Below are positions 8,342 through 18,158 of a stretch of 64,000 nucleotides of DNA, piece by piece. The position numbers and the translations under genes are program-made. The stretch is from Planctomycetota bacterium (lineage in GTDB: Bacteria; Planctomycetota; J058; JAJDCQ01): the NCBI GenBank assembly GCA_029260755.1, contig JAJDCQ010000261.1, positions 1 through 64,000 on the forward strand. The letters run 5' to 3'. Each line of letters begins with the position of its first letter. The first letter of the stretch is position 1. The notes under the pieces were generated by a model. The model saw only the letters and a list, made by a program, of their open reading frames with translations. It searched no databases and was not told the DNA's origin.

Positions 8342-11300
8342 TCAGGGATTTCGCAGCTCGACGACGCCTAGCACCTTGCCCGGAAGAGGCTTCGGTCGCT
8401 TCGGCATGTCGGAGTCGATCCTGAGCGGAGCGGCGAGCTCTCGCCGCCACCGTCGCCGCTCGGCGCGGTCCTTCGCGTTCGCCTCGACCCACGCCTCGGC
8501 GGCGTCGCTCGTGGGGAGGTAGCGACGAATCCAGCCGAGGTCGCCGTCCTTCGAGGTCGCCCGCTGCACGGCGAGGAGCATGGCGACCTCGTCGTCGCCG
8601 GCCTCGAAGGCGGCGAGGAAGCACGCCTCGGCATCGACGGACTTCTTCAGATGGCGATCGAGGTTCGGAGCGCGGATCCACCTCGCGTAGGCCGTGAGAT
8701 GGGTCGCGAGGGCGGCCCGCGAGGTCGCGACGATCGCGAGGTCGGCGTCGATCCCCGCTCCGCTCGAGAGAATCCGGCGGAGATCGGGGATCCGGGCGAC
8801 GAAGTCGGCGACGCGCGCCGGGTCGGCGCCGTAGCGCGTCATCAGGAACGCGAAGCCGAGCTCGTACTCGGGGTGCCGGTCGATCCAGGTGTAGCCGCGG
8901 AAGATCCCGGTCAGGCGCGCGGACTTGCCGATCAGCGCCGCCGCGGCGGCGACGAGGTCGTCGCGCCCGTCGAGGTTCGCGAGCCCGTCGGTCTCGGCGA
9001 TCACGTGGTGAGCGAAGGCCTGGTGCTCGAGGGTGACCGCGATCTCGTAGGCGTCGTCGTCGAAGAGCTCGTCGCGGCTCCCGCCGGCCCGCGGGTCGCT
9101 CACCGCGCGGAGGTCGATCAGGATCTCCTCGATCCGCTCGGGCGAGGTGCCCCGCCACAGCTCGCCGATCGCCTCGGTGACGCGCGCCTCCTCGTCGAGG
9201 CGGAGGCGATCCTTGATCTCCTCCCAGTGGGCGTCGCCGCCGAACCGGTCGTCGAGGATCGCGACCCAGTGGTGGGTGTAGCAGATCTCGGTCGCGCCGT
9301 CCTCGAGCTGGAGCTTCAGGAGCTGCTCGAAGCGGGCCCAGAGATCCTCGTCGTCGCGCTCGCCCTGGAGCAGCCGCCCGAGCACCGCGAACGTGGCCGG
9401 CTTCTTGGGCCCGGCGTAGGGATACTGCTTGGCCAGGATCACCATCGCGTCGTGGTGACCGCGGCGAAACGCGGCCTCGAGGCGCGTGTCCCAGTCGACG
9501 CTCGAGTTGGTCACCGGTCCGAAGTCATCCGGCAGGTCGTCGAGCTGGTCGCGACGGAAGTAGAGCGTGGAGTAGCGAAACCGCCCGCGGGCGAACCCGC
9601 GCGTCACCGCGCCGATCCGCCGGAGCCCCTCGTCGACGCGCCCCGCACGGATCCAGAACTCGAGGAGCGGCGACCCCCACCGCCACCGGGTGCCCCCGCT
9701 GAACCCCGAGTAGATGTAGTAGTGGTCGGAGTCGAGCCGGTCGACGAGGGGATCGACGAGCGCCACCGCCGCGTCGGGTCGCCCCGCGACGAGCTCCTCG
9801 ATCGCCGCGTTGACGATCTCCTTCATCTCCTGGTGATACCGCGCGACCTTGCGGCGCTCCCGCGGCAGCCCCGAGCGTCGGCTCGCGACGAGCCAGCGGT
9901 GCTCGCCGTAGCGAGCGCGGAGGCTGTCGAGGAGAACCCGCTCCTCCTTGCCTGCGACGTTCATCAGGCGCGCGTGGCGCACCCACACGATCTCCTGGCA
10001 GCGCGCCACGAGGTCCCACATCAGGTCGCCGAGGTCGAGATCGAGCGACGAGCGGAAGCCGCGCTCGCCGGCCGCGTTCCGTCCCGCCGCCTCGATGAGG
10101 TCGGCGAGCCCGAGGAGCGCGGCGGCGGTCTGGTCGCCGACGGCGTCCTCGCGCCGCGCGTAGCCGTGGTTGTCGACGAGGTCCCAATGCGTCCGGCGCG
10201 CCCTCGTGGCGAGGTCCTGCGCGATCGTCGCATCGTCGTCGTCGATGCCGAGCGGCCCGGCGAGGTCGACGAGCAGCTCCCGCAGGATCGCGCGCTCGTC
10301 CGCCGCGCCGTAGACGATCTGCGCCGCCTCGAGGGGCGGGAAGAACTCGTCGCTCGATCGCTCACGCCGGCACCAGACGAGCGCCGCATCCAGGCGCAAC
10401 GCGTGGTTCACGACGAACGAGTGAGTCTGCCGCAGATACCCCTGCGAGTCGAGCTGGTAGTCGACCTGGACGAGCAGCTCGAAGAGACTCCCGGGCGCGG
10501 GATAGGTCGGGTTCGCGGCGAAGCTCACCTCGTGGACCCGCTTCCAGATGCTCATCTCGGCGGTGAGGGGAGTCTCGACCGGCTCGAGGTCGAGCCGCGG
10601 CCCGAACCGACGACAGAGGATGCCGACCTCGTCGGCGAGGCCGGCCGCTGCCGCGCCCGGTCCGCGGCTCGCGAGCTCGGCGTAGACGAGAGCGCGGCCG
10701 AGCCAGCGCTCCCCGACGACCTCGCTGATCCGGGTGCCGTGCGCGCCCATCTGGAAGCAGAGGAGGGCGAGCGTCGCGACCCGCGCAGCGCTCCGGTCGC
10801 CGCCCTCGAAGGCCTCGAGCGCCTCGTCGAGCGCCGTGACGCGCCCGACGAAGCCGAGGTCCAGCCGATCCGCGGTCGAGAGAGCGGTCGGAGCGAGCTC
10901 GTCCTGCACCGCGAGGGGCGCGGGCCGCGGATGACCCGCCCGCGTGGCGACTCCCGCGACGACCTCCTCGACGAGGGCGAGGAGATCGTCGCGCTCGGCC
11001 GGGACGGCGATCCGCGTCGGGCTCGGCGTCGCGGGCGCGTGCACGATCAGGGTCAACCGCGGCTCGGCTCCCGGCTCGAGCGCCTCGGCGTGGATCTCGA
11101 CGATCGTCGCGGCGTCCGGAGCGAGGGAGGTCACGCGGGCCGTCGGGATCCAGTCGGGCGCGAGGGTCGGCCGCGGGAGCAGGCCGTCGCGCGCGACGGC
11201 GAAGCCGGCCGTCCGGAAGACGAGGCGGAGCCCGGCGCGGAGTCGCTCGGCACGAAGGATCGTCGACCGGTCGACGCCGCCGGCGTAGGACGGCGGCGCC

Positions 11301-12943
11301 ACGAGGACCTCGCCGAGGGCGGGCGGCTCCCAGCTCGGGTCGACCAGCCGGATGAGGCGCACGATCCTCTCACGACGCGCGTCATCGCCCGCCAGCGTCG
11401 CGAGGGCCGTCTCGAGGGCCGGTCGCGCCGCCGATCCGATCGCGACGAGCGCCGCCCCCGCCGCGACGGCCAGCTCGCGATCGGCGTCGTCCAGCAGGGC
11501 GACGATCGCGGGCGCGGCGGCGGTGGCGCCGGCTTCCGCGGACGAGAGCGCGTCGAGGGCGCGCGTCCGCGTGCGCCGCGACTCGGCCTCGAGCAACCGG
11601 GCGAGGCCGCGGATGCCGGACTCGCCCATCATCGCGATGGGGGCGCCGATTCGCTCGGCCAGCTCGTCGTCATCGGTCGCGACGAGCGCCTCGATGAGCA
11701 CCCCCGCGTTCGCCGTGACGCGGTCGAGCAGCTCCGGCGTCCCGAAGCCGCCCGGGTTCAGCTCGTAGTCCTCGACCTCTCCGAGACGCTCCGCGGCGAG
11801 CCGGCGGGTGGCCGGATCCGAGGCGCCGACGATGATCCGGATGAGCGGCTCGACGCCCTCCCACCCGAGGTCGACGAGGGCGTGGCCCGTGGCCTCGGTC
11901 AGCGGCGCTTCCGGGGGGCCGCCGGCCAGGTCGCCGAGGCGCCCGACGTGCGGCTCGAGGGCGCCCGAGAGCTGACGGAGGAGGTCGAGCGCCTTCACCC
12001 GCACCGCCGCCCCGGCGGCCTCATCCGCCAAGACGGCGTCGAGCGCCTCCTGATGAGCGAGGAGCGCGCCCACCCCCATCGCCCCGATCGCGTCGAGGAC
12101 CGATCCTCGCCGGGCGTCGTCCCCGCCGCGGAGCGCCTCGCCGAGGGCGGCCTGCGCCGGCGGACCGAGCCCGCGGAGCGCGTCGGTGACCATGCCGCGG
12201 ACCTGCTCGCTGTCGTCGGCGAGGGCGTCGAGGAGCGCCGGGATGGCCGGCCGGGCCGAGTCGCCGACGCGACCGAGCGCGACCGCGGCGGTGCCCCGGA
12301 TCTGAACGTCCTCGTCGGCGAGCGCCCGACCGATCGCCAGGATCGCGCGCTCGTCGTGGTCCTGGCGGTGGAGGGCGATCACCGCGAAGCGACGGACGTC
12401 GGCGGTCGGATCCTCGTCGATCCGACGGACGAGGGCGGCCACCGCGGGGGCGGCCGCGGAGCCGAGCTGCGACAGGGCGAAGGTCGCGCCCGTCCGCGCC
12501 CCCGTCGCCGGGTCGTCGAGGTTCCTCGCGTGGGCGGCGACGGCGTCCGGGTCGTCGGTGCCCATCATCCCGATGGCGACCGCCGTCCACTCGCGGGTCG
12601 GTGCGTCCGCCGAGCCGAGCGCGCCGACGAGGGCGGGCAGCGCATCCGCGCCCACCCGGGCCAGCGCCTGGGCGAGGGCGTTCCGGACGGTCGCGTCGCT
12701 CGTCTCGATCGCGCCGACCATCGCCGGGACGGCCGGGAGCGCCTCGGGGCCGAGGCTCCCGAGCTGGAGAGCCGCCTGGCCGCGCGCGTCCTGGTCGTCG
12801 CTGCGGAGCGCTTCGACGAGGGCCTCGAAGGGAGCGTCGGCGCCCTGCGCGCGCGCGCTGCCCGGGGCGAGCGCCAGCCCGACCAGGACTCCGAGGGCGA
12901 GGGCGCCACCCGCGCCGATGCGCGAGCTCGGATGGGCACTCAT
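8342..12943 (-). CDS. Giant secreted HEAT-repeat protein
   Basis: This 1533-residue protein has a signal peptide (residues 1-33, ending GSARAQ). An N-terminal half contains about a dozen HEAT/PBS-lyase-like repeats (about residues 40-615), recognisable by recurring blocks such as QAALQLGSLGPEALPAVPAM and GTAAVALGRVGDSARPAIPA. The C-terminal half, of about 900 residues, is helical and charged with no domain I recognise. HEAT arrays are protein-binding scaffolds, here predicted to be outside the cytoplasm. The ATG at 12943 overlaps the stop of the upstream kinase gene (ATGA), so the two giants are translationally coupled and probably act together. No enzymatic motif is visible. Confidence 0.8.
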   Translation of the reverse strand: MSAHPSSRIGAGGALALGVLVGLALAPGSARAQGADAPFEALVEALRSDDQDARGQAALQLGSLGPEALPAVPAMVGAIETSDATVRNALAQALARVGADALPALVGALGSADAPTREWTAVAIGMMGTDDPDAVAAHARNLDDPATGARTGATFALSQLGSAAAPAVAALVRRIDEDPTADVRRFAVIALHRQDHDERAILAIGRALADEDVQIRGTAAVALGRVGDSARPAIPALLDALADDSEQVRGMVTDALRGLGPPAQAALGEALRGGDDARRGSVLDAIGAMGVGALLAHQEALDAVLADEAAGAAVRVKALDLLRQLSGALEPHVGRLGDLAGGPPEAPLTEATGHALVDLGWEGVEPLIRIIVGASDPATRRLAAERLGEVEDYELNPGGFGTPELLDRVTANAGVLIEALVATDDDELAERIGAPIAMMGESGIRGLARLLEAESRRTRTRALDALSSAEAGATAAAPAIVALLDDADRELAVAAGAALVAIGSAARPALETALATLAGDDARRERIVRLIRLVDPSWEPPALGEVLVAPPSYAGGVDRSTILRAERLRAGLRLVFRTAGFAVARDGLLPRPTLAPDWIPTARVTSLAPDAATIVEIHAEALEPGAEPRLTLIVHAPATPSPTRIAVPAERDDLLALVEEVVAGVATRAGHPRPAPLAVQDELAPTALSTADRLDLGFVGRVTALDEALEAFEGGDRSAARVATLALLCFQMGAHGTRISEVVGERWLGRALVYAELASRGPGAAAAGLADEVGILCRRFGPRLDLEPVETPLTAEMSIWKRVHEVSFAANPTYPAPGSLFELLVQVDYQLDSQGYLRQTHSFVVNHALRLDAALVWCRRERSSDEFFPPLEAAQIVYGAADERAILRELLVDLAGPLGIDDDDATIAQDLATRARRTHWDLVDNHGYARREDAVGDQTAAALLGLADLIEAAGRNAAGERGFRSSLDLDLGDLMWDLVARCQEIVWVRHARLMNVAGKEERVLLDSLRARYGEHRWLVASRRSGLPRERRKVARYHQEMKEIVNAAIEELVAGRPDAAVALVDPLVDRLDSDHYYIYSGFSGGTRWRWGSPLLEFWIRAGRVDEGLRRIGAVTRGFARGRFRYSTLYFRRDQLDDLPDDFGPVTNSSVDWDTRLEAAFRRGHHDAMVILAKQYPYAGPKKPATFAVLGRLLQGERDDEDLWARFEQLLKLQLEDGATEICYTHHWVAILDDRFGGDAHWEEIKDRLRLDEEARVTEAIGELWRGTSPERIEEILIDLRAVSDPRAGGSRDELFDDDAYEIAVTLEHQAFAHHVIAETDGLANLDGRDDLVAAAAALIGKSARLTGIFRGYTWIDRHPEYELGFAFLMTRYGADPARVADFVARIPDLRRILSSGAGIDADLAIVATSRAALATHLTAYARWIRAPNLDRHLKKSVDAEACFLAAFEAGDDEVAMLLAVQRATSKDGDLGWIRRYLPTSDAAEAWVEANAKDRAERRRWRRELAAPLRIDSDMPKRPKPLPGKVLGVVELRNP

Positions 12944-15900
12944 CGACGCTCCTCCTTCGCGCCCGACGTCGGCGGGCGGACGTCGTAGACGTCGTCGAGC
13001 GAGCGGACCTCGCCGTGGCGGAGCTCGCGCCGGGTCATCGCCTCGAGCCGATCCATGCCCGGTAGCTCGCCTTCGAGCTCCGGCAGAGCGACCCATCCGT
13101 GCCGGCTCGCGCCGACCCAGGCGATCCCGTCGCCGGTGAGGTGGAGTCGCCGGACCTCGTCCGCGACCGAGAGGCGAAGCCTCGTGCGATCGTCGCCGAG
13201 TCGCGCCAGGAGGATCCCGCCCCACGTGCCGGCGGCGACGATCCCGTCGGTCGCGGCGAGGGCGATCACGCGGCGCGACTCGCCTTCGAGGACGATCGAG
13301 CGCTCGAGCCGACCGGCCACGGGATCGATCACGTGGACGGCGCCCTGCCCGCCGGCGAGCACGCGATCGCCGGCGGCCGCGACGACCGAGGCGGCGCCCG
13401 GAAGCGAGACGATTGCCGGCGCGTTGCCGGCGTCGTCGACGAGGTGAAGGCGGGCCGCGCCGCGCTCCGCGAAGACGAGGCGCTCGCCGACCCGGACCGC
13501 GTCGACCAGCGTCCCGGCGCCGTCGAAGGCGCCGCGCCGCTGGAGGGCTGGATCCTCGCCGGGCCGGAGACGAACGAGCGCCCAGCGGTTCTCGTAGAAG
13601 ACGACCGCCTCGTCGTCGGACACGAAGCGGACGCCGTCCTCGCGACTCGAGTTGGTGTTCACGCGCGCGCGCTCGGTCCAGCCGGTCCCGGGCTCGAGGG
13701 TGAACGCGAGCGTCTGCCAGTTGTCGCGGGCGCCGGTCTGGACGATCACGGCGTCACCCCGGGCGGAGACGTCGAGGGCCTCGAGCGACGCGATCGGGAG
13801 GCTCGACCGGAGTCGGGTCACCTCGGCGCCGCGCTCGACGACGATCTCGGGGCCTTCGATCCAGGCGCGGAGCCCGTCTCGCTGGATCAGGTTCCAGCTA
13901 TCGATGGCTCCGCTCGGGTGCGGGCGCGAGCGCGAGAGCCCCGCGAACGCGACGAGGGCCGCGTCGGCGCGCTGGCTGCGAACCATCACGCGTCGGGCGT
14001 CGATCGGGACCAGCGCGACGATCTCGTCCTGCATCCGGACCTGGTCGACGGCCGTCCAGCGCCGGTCGGGGCCGTCGAGGCCGGCGTCCGGAGCGGCGAT
14101 CCGGTGCACCCGACCCTCGGCGTCGCCCACCACGACGACATCGGCGTCGAGGAACGCGACGGCGCCGACGGCCGCGCCGACGTTGGCGATGACGGTTCCC
14201 TCGACGCTCGTCGGCGGCGCCCCGGGCGACGCGTCGTCGGCCTCGCCAGGCGACGCGACGGGCAGCTCGGCGAATCGGACCTCGCCGGAGGGCGTTCCCC
14301 AGACGAGGCGGTGCCCGGAGGCGTCGATCGCGCGGGCCGTGACGTCGGCGATCCGCACGGGCACGATCACCCGGGGACGTCCGATCGAGGTGGTGTCGAG
14401 GGTCGCCGTCGCGAGGTCGTACCGGAGGACCTCGAACCGGCCGAGCTCCGCGTTCTCCCGCACGACCGCAACGGCGGCGCCTTCATCGACGACGCGAACG
14501 ACCCGCGCCCGGCCCGCGGCGATGCGCTCGCGACGCATCATCGTCGCCGCATCGAAGCGGACGACGTCTGCCGTGGTCGCGGCGACGATCCCGGCGCCGT
14601 GCGGGAGGACCACGAGCGGGACCTCGGTCAGCACGCGCGCGCGCTCGGTCGCGCTCGCGGGGAGCGCGACATCGGCGCTCGAGGCGACCTCACCGTCCTC
14701 GTCCCAGGCGTGGAGCGCTCCGTCGCGGAGGGTCACGGCGACGCCGGTCGTGCGGTCGTAGGCGATCGATCCGGCGAAGTCGCCGATCGGGACGCGGCCG
14801 ACGATCTCGCCGTCGGCGACGCTCCGGAGCTCGAGGGTCTCGTCGACGGCGAGGGCGAGCGTCGCCCGGTCGACGACGATCGGCGCCGAGACGTTCACGG
14901 GGCTGCGGTAGACCGCCCGCGCCTCGGAGTCGTGCAGCTCGTCGACGACCCCGAGGTCGCCGACGCCGCTCACCCAGACGCCGCTCGGGAGGCGCGCGCG
15001 CCGGAGCGTGTCGCGGAAGGCGGGCACCGGCCTCGTCGCGATGAGCTCGCCCTCGACGCTCCAGGTGCGGACGTTCCCCTCCTCGGTGAGGATCGCGATC
15101 CCTCCGTCGTCGATCGTGAGCGCCTGCCCCCACGTCCACGGAGTCTCCCGTCGCCACGCGCTCGGCGTCGGCCCTCGGTAGTCGATCGCGGTGACGGCGC
15201 CATCGCTCCCGACGTAGGCGGCCCGCCCGCCCGCGGCGAACAGCGAGCCGGGGGAGTTCCCGGCGACCGGGACCGAGAGCAGCTCGGCGCCGTCCTCGAG
15301 GTCGACCACGGCGAGGCGCCGCTCCTTCGGACCGACCTTGACCCGGACGATCGCGCGGCCGCGGTCCTCGTCGACCCGCAGCTCGTCGAACCGATCGCCC
15401 GGGGCGAAGGGGAGCGGGTGACGCGCGGCGATCGACCCGTCGTCGAGCCGGATCGCGAGGAGCTGCCGCTCGAAGACCGCGAACGCGCGCCCGTCGGCGG
15501 TCACCTGGAGGGCGGTCCCCTGCGCGGTCGCGTCGCCCGGCGGGTGAACTCCGACGACCTCGGCGGTGTCCGGGTCGATCGTGACGAGCTTCCCGTCGAG
15601 GAACGAGACAACCCGCCCGCTGATCGGATCGAGGCCGACCGCGGTGAGGACCGGCGCCTCGTGGTCGTCGAGGACGTGCTCGAAGCGCCACGACGAGCCG
15701 CCGTCGCGGGTCGTCCCCCGGAGCAGCCCCGTGCGCCCCACGTAGGTGTTCGCCGCCCAGATCGGTCCCGTCGGATCCGGCTGCACCATGGTCGTGAGGA
15801 GCGGATAGGCGCGGGCGAGCCGCCACGCGACGCGGCTGACCGATCCGAGGGCGCCCCGGAGGAGCGCCTCGTCGGGGCGGACGTCGACCCCGCACGCGCG

Positions 15901-17970
15901 CCCGATGTCGATCGCGGCGCGGAGCCAGAGCAACGCGGCGTCGCTCTCGCCGCTCTTCCGGGCGAGGGCGTGCTTGTCCTTGTAGAGGGCGTAGGTCGTG
16001 CGCTGCGCGGCGATCCGCTGCTCCTCCGCGCGGACCCGGAGACGGTCCGCCTCGGCCCGCTCGCGCTCGGCCCGCTCGGCGTTCGCCGTCGCCCGGATGC
16101 TCTGCTTGCGCGCGGCGGCCGCGTTCGCGACGGCCTCGTTCCTGGCGAGGACGATCTGCACGACGAGGAGCACGGCGAGGATCGCGAAGAGCCCGACGAT
16201 GTTCGCGAAGCGCCGGTTGCGCCGGTAGCCGAGCTGCACTCGGCGCCAGAGCGACGGGCGGCGATACTCGATCGGCTCGTCGGCGAGGAACCTGAGGACG
16301 TCGCGCTCGATCGCCGCCGCCGAGCGGTAGCGGTCGGCCGCCTCGGGCTCGAGGCCGCCCAGAAGGATCGTCTCGAGCTCCCAGGGGAGCGACCGGAACC
16401 GCAGGCTCGGGCGCTCGGGGCGGACCCCTTCGAGCTTGCGCGTCCGCACCGTCACGGCCGCGACCGTGTCGTGATCGTAGAGACGGGTCGCCGTGAAGAG
16501 CTCGTAGAACGCCGCGCAGAGCGAGTAGACATCGGTCGCCGGACCGACTTCGCTCTCGGCGTCGGCCGCCCGGATCTGCTCGGGCGACATGTAGGCGGGC
16601 GTTCCGAGCGCGCTCCCGGCCTCGGTCACGAGGGTGCGATTCTCGTCGTGGCTCCGGGCGATGCCGAAGTCCATCAGGACGAGGTCGTCCTGATCGTCGA
16701 TCATCAGGTTCGCCGGTTTGATGTCGCGATGGATCATGCCCGAGGCGTGCACGGCCTCGAGGGCGCTCGCCGCCTGCGCGAACCAACCGGCGATCCGGCG
16801 CAGATCCGGGCGCTCCTCGGGCTTCGCCGAGACGAGGTCGTCGAGGGTCGAGCCCTCGACCCAGCCCAGGACGATGAAGCTCTTGACCGCGGCGCCCTTG
16901 CTGAACGCCTCGAACCACGGCTCGTCCGAGAGGCTCCACTGCCGCGGCGCGCTCCACGTCTCCTCGCCGTAGCCGATGACGTCGACGACGTGGGGATGCT
17001 GCTCGAGGCGCGAGAGGTAGGCGGCCTCGCGCTGGAACCGCTCGCGCGCCTCCTCGGGCATACCGTCGTGGAGCACCTTCACCGCGACCTTCCGACCGGT
17101 CGAGAGCTGACGGCCGGCGTGGACGACGGCGAAGCCGCCCTGCCCGACCGGGGCGCCGACCAGGTAGTCGCCGAGCATCACGCCCCGGATCTCCTCGGGC
17201 GCGTGATGACCGAGCAGCTTCTTGAAGTCGGAGTCGCGGGCGTCCGCCTTGCCGACGAGCCGCTGGAGCGCGAGCAGCATCGCCTGACTCCGCTCGGGGG
17301 CGTGCCGGCTCCGACCCTCGGCCGAGACGTAGCGGACCGAGAAGTCGCGATCGAGCCCGTTGCACGCCCAGACCTCGTCGCCATCCTCCAGGAACCACGG
17401 CTCGGGGTAGGCCGTGCCGCGTTCGACGAACGCGCAGGGGCGCGCGTCGGCGTGCCACGCGATCAGCGGGCGGAGCGCGTCGGCCGCGTCGCGCCACCAG
17501 GCCTCTTCGGTCGGGGCGTCGTGGGCGACGCGGTTGCGCAGGGTGATCGGGAGGGCGAGCAGATGACTCACCCGCGACCGCTTGCCGAGCGCGCTCCGGG
17601 TGAGCTCGTCGATCGGTCCGAGGGACGCGACGAGCTCGGGATCGGGCTTCTCCTCGAGACGGGCGAGGATCGCGCCGAGCGTGCTCGCCCCCTCCACCGC
17701 GCCGCGCTGCGCGGCGCTCCCCTCGCGGAGGACGGCGCGGCGGGCCTTCTTGAGGGCGGCGAGGAGGCCGTTCCACGACCCCCAGGACGGGCGCTGCAAC
17801 CCGGTCACGGCCGGGAACAGGGCGGGCGCGACGATCTCGAGCCGCTCCCAGTCGGCCAGGGCGAGGAGCGCCATCTCCCGGAAGTCGGCCTCGAGCCGCG
17901 CCAGGCCATGACGGACGAACGCCTCCGGGGAGGCGTCCGCGTCGGCGAGCAGCCGCCGGTGAGAGTCCAT
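12940..17970 (-). CDS. Ser/Thr kinase with TM helix and beta-propeller sensor domain
   Basis: This is a 1676-residue protein. Residues 1-210 form a helical domain with R145-N-R-V-A-H150, a HEPN-like RX4H pattern. The kinase domain spans about residues 266-565, with a Gly-rich loop (VGQGGFAVVHAG), Lys298 (VAVKVL), HRD at 414-416 (HRDIKPANL), DFG at 434-436 and GTPAYMSPEQI. A TM helix follows at about 588-609, then a short coiled stretch. About 1000 residues of WD40/quinoprotein-like blades complete the protein, with recurring units such as LVTIDPDTAEVVGVH. The likely topology is cytoplasmic kinase and external propeller. It is coupled to the secreted HEAT protein downstream. The start ATG at 17970 is the best fit; in-frame upstream sequence looks non-coding. 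Confidence 0.88.
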   Translation of the reverse strand: MDSHRRLLADADASPEAFVRHGLARLEADFREMALLALADWERLEIVAPALFPAVTGLQRPSWGSWNGLLAALKKARRAVLREGSAAQRGAVEGASTLGAILARLEEKPDPELVASLGPIDELTRSALGKRSRVSHLLALPITLRNRVAHDAPTEEAWWRDAADALRPLIAWHADARPCAFVERGTAYPEPWFLEDGDEVWACNGLDRDFSVRYVSAEGRSRHAPERSQAMLLALQRLVGKADARDSDFKKLLGHHAPEEIRGVMLGDYLVGAPVGQGGFAVVHAGRQLSTGRKVAVKVLHDGMPEEARERFQREAAYLSRLEQHPHVVDVIGYGEETWSAPRQWSLSDEPWFEAFSKGAAVKSFIVLGWVEGSTLDDLVSAKPEERPDLRRIAGWFAQAASALEAVHASGMIHRDIKPANLMIDDQDDLVLMDFGIARSHDENRTLVTEAGSALGTPAYMSPEQIRAADAESEVGPATDVYSLCAAFYELFTATRLYDHDTVAAVTVRTRKLEGVRPERPSLRFRSLPWELETILLGGLEPEAADRYRSAAAIERDVLRFLADEPIEYRRPSLWRRVQLGYRRNRRFANIVGLFAILAVLLVVQIVLARNEAVANAAAARKQSIRATANAERAERERAEADRLRVRAEEQRIAAQRTTYALYKDKHALARKSGESDAALLWLRAAIDIGRACGVDVRPDEALLRGALGSVSRVAWRLARAYPLLTTMVQPDPTGPIWAANTYVGRTGLLRGTTRDGGSSWRFEHVLDDHEAPVLTAVGLDPISGRVVSFLDGKLVTIDPDTAEVVGVHPPGDATAQGTALQVTADGRAFAVFERQLLAIRLDDGSIAARHPLPFAPGDRFDELRVDEDRGRAIVRVKVGPKERRLAVVDLEDGAELLSVPVAGNSPGSLFAAGGRAAYVGSDGAVTAIDYRGPTPSAWRRETPWTWGQALTIDDGGIAILTEEGNVRTWSVEGELIATRPVPAFRDTLRRARLPSGVWVSGVGDLGVVDELHDSEARAVYRSPVNVSAPIVVDRATLALAVDETLELRSVADGEIVGRVPIGDFAGSIAYDRTTGVAVTLRDGALHAWDEDGEVASSADVALPASATERARVLTEVPLVVLPHGAGIVAATTADVVRFDAATMMRRERIAAGRARVVRVVDEGAAVAVVRENAELGRFEVLRYDLATATLDTTSIGRPRVIVPVRIADVTARAIDASGHRLVWGTPSGEVRFAELPVASPGEADDASPGAPPTSVEGTVIANVGAAVGAVAFLDADVVVVGDAEGRVHRIAAPDAGLDGPDRRWTAVDQVRMQDEIVALVPIDARRVMVRSQRADAALVAFAGLSRSRPHPSGAIDSWNLIQRDGLRAWIEGPEIVVERGAEVTRLRSSLPIASLEALDVSARGDAVIVQTGARDNWQTLAFTLEPGTGWTERARVNTNSSREDGVRFVSDDEAVVFYENRWALVRLRPGEDPALQRRGAFDGAGTLVDAVRVGERLVFAERGAARLHLVDDAGNAPAIVSLPGAASVVAAAGDRVLAGGQGAVHVIDPVAGRLERSIVLEGESRRVIALAATDGIVAAGTWGGILLARLGDDRTRLRLSVADEVRRLHLTGDGIAWVGASRHGWVALPELEGELPGMDRLEAMTRRELRHGEVRSLDDVYDVRPPTSGAKEERR

Positions 17971-17997
17971 GGCGCGAGAGGCTAGCAGCGTCGATGC

Positions 17998-18041
17998 GAT
18001 TCCGCCAGAGCGGCGGAATCGGGACGGGTCGTTCCGCCAGG
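17998..18041. promoter_or_regulatory. Perfect palindrome, possible operator between divergent genes
   Basis: GATTCCGCC (17998-18006) and GGCGGAATC (18012-18020) form a perfect 9-bp inverted repeat around AGAGC. A third half-site-like copy, GTTCCGCCAGG, lies near 18031-18041. The palindrome sits 28 bases upstream of the kinase start and 26 bases before the -35 of the resB promoter, a position suited to a regulator of both. An operator role is inferred. Confidence 0.45.
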
Positions 18042-18045
18042 ACGA

Positions 18046-18074
18046 TTGACCCTCTCCGGGGCCGCTGCTAACAT
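18046..18074 (+). promoter_or_regulatory. Predicted sigma-70 promoter of ccsB-ccsA
   Basis: TTGACC at 18046-18051 and TAACAT at 18069-18074 are spaced by exactly 17 bases. The -10 ends 84 bases before the resB ATG. Both hexamers are close to consensus for a GC-rich genome. Confidence 0.6.
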
Positions 18075-18158
18075 TCGCGGCCCGCCGCACCGGGCCACCC
18101 GGGACGCCGCGAACCGCTCGTCCCCTCATCGCGCGAAACAGCGCACCGAACTCCACCC

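Noticed and set aside
8651..12988. A 1445-codon open frame on the plus strand opposite the HEAT gene
   Set aside because: It is a mirror frame caused by high GC3 in the real minus-strand gene. Its protein text is Arg/Glu/Asp-rich without domains, whereas the minus strand gives a signal peptide and HEAT repeats.
13099..17985. A 1628-codon open frame on the plus strand opposite the propeller kinase
   Set aside because: The minus strand encodes complete kinase motifs. The plus-strand product is low-complexity and lacks any recognisable domain.
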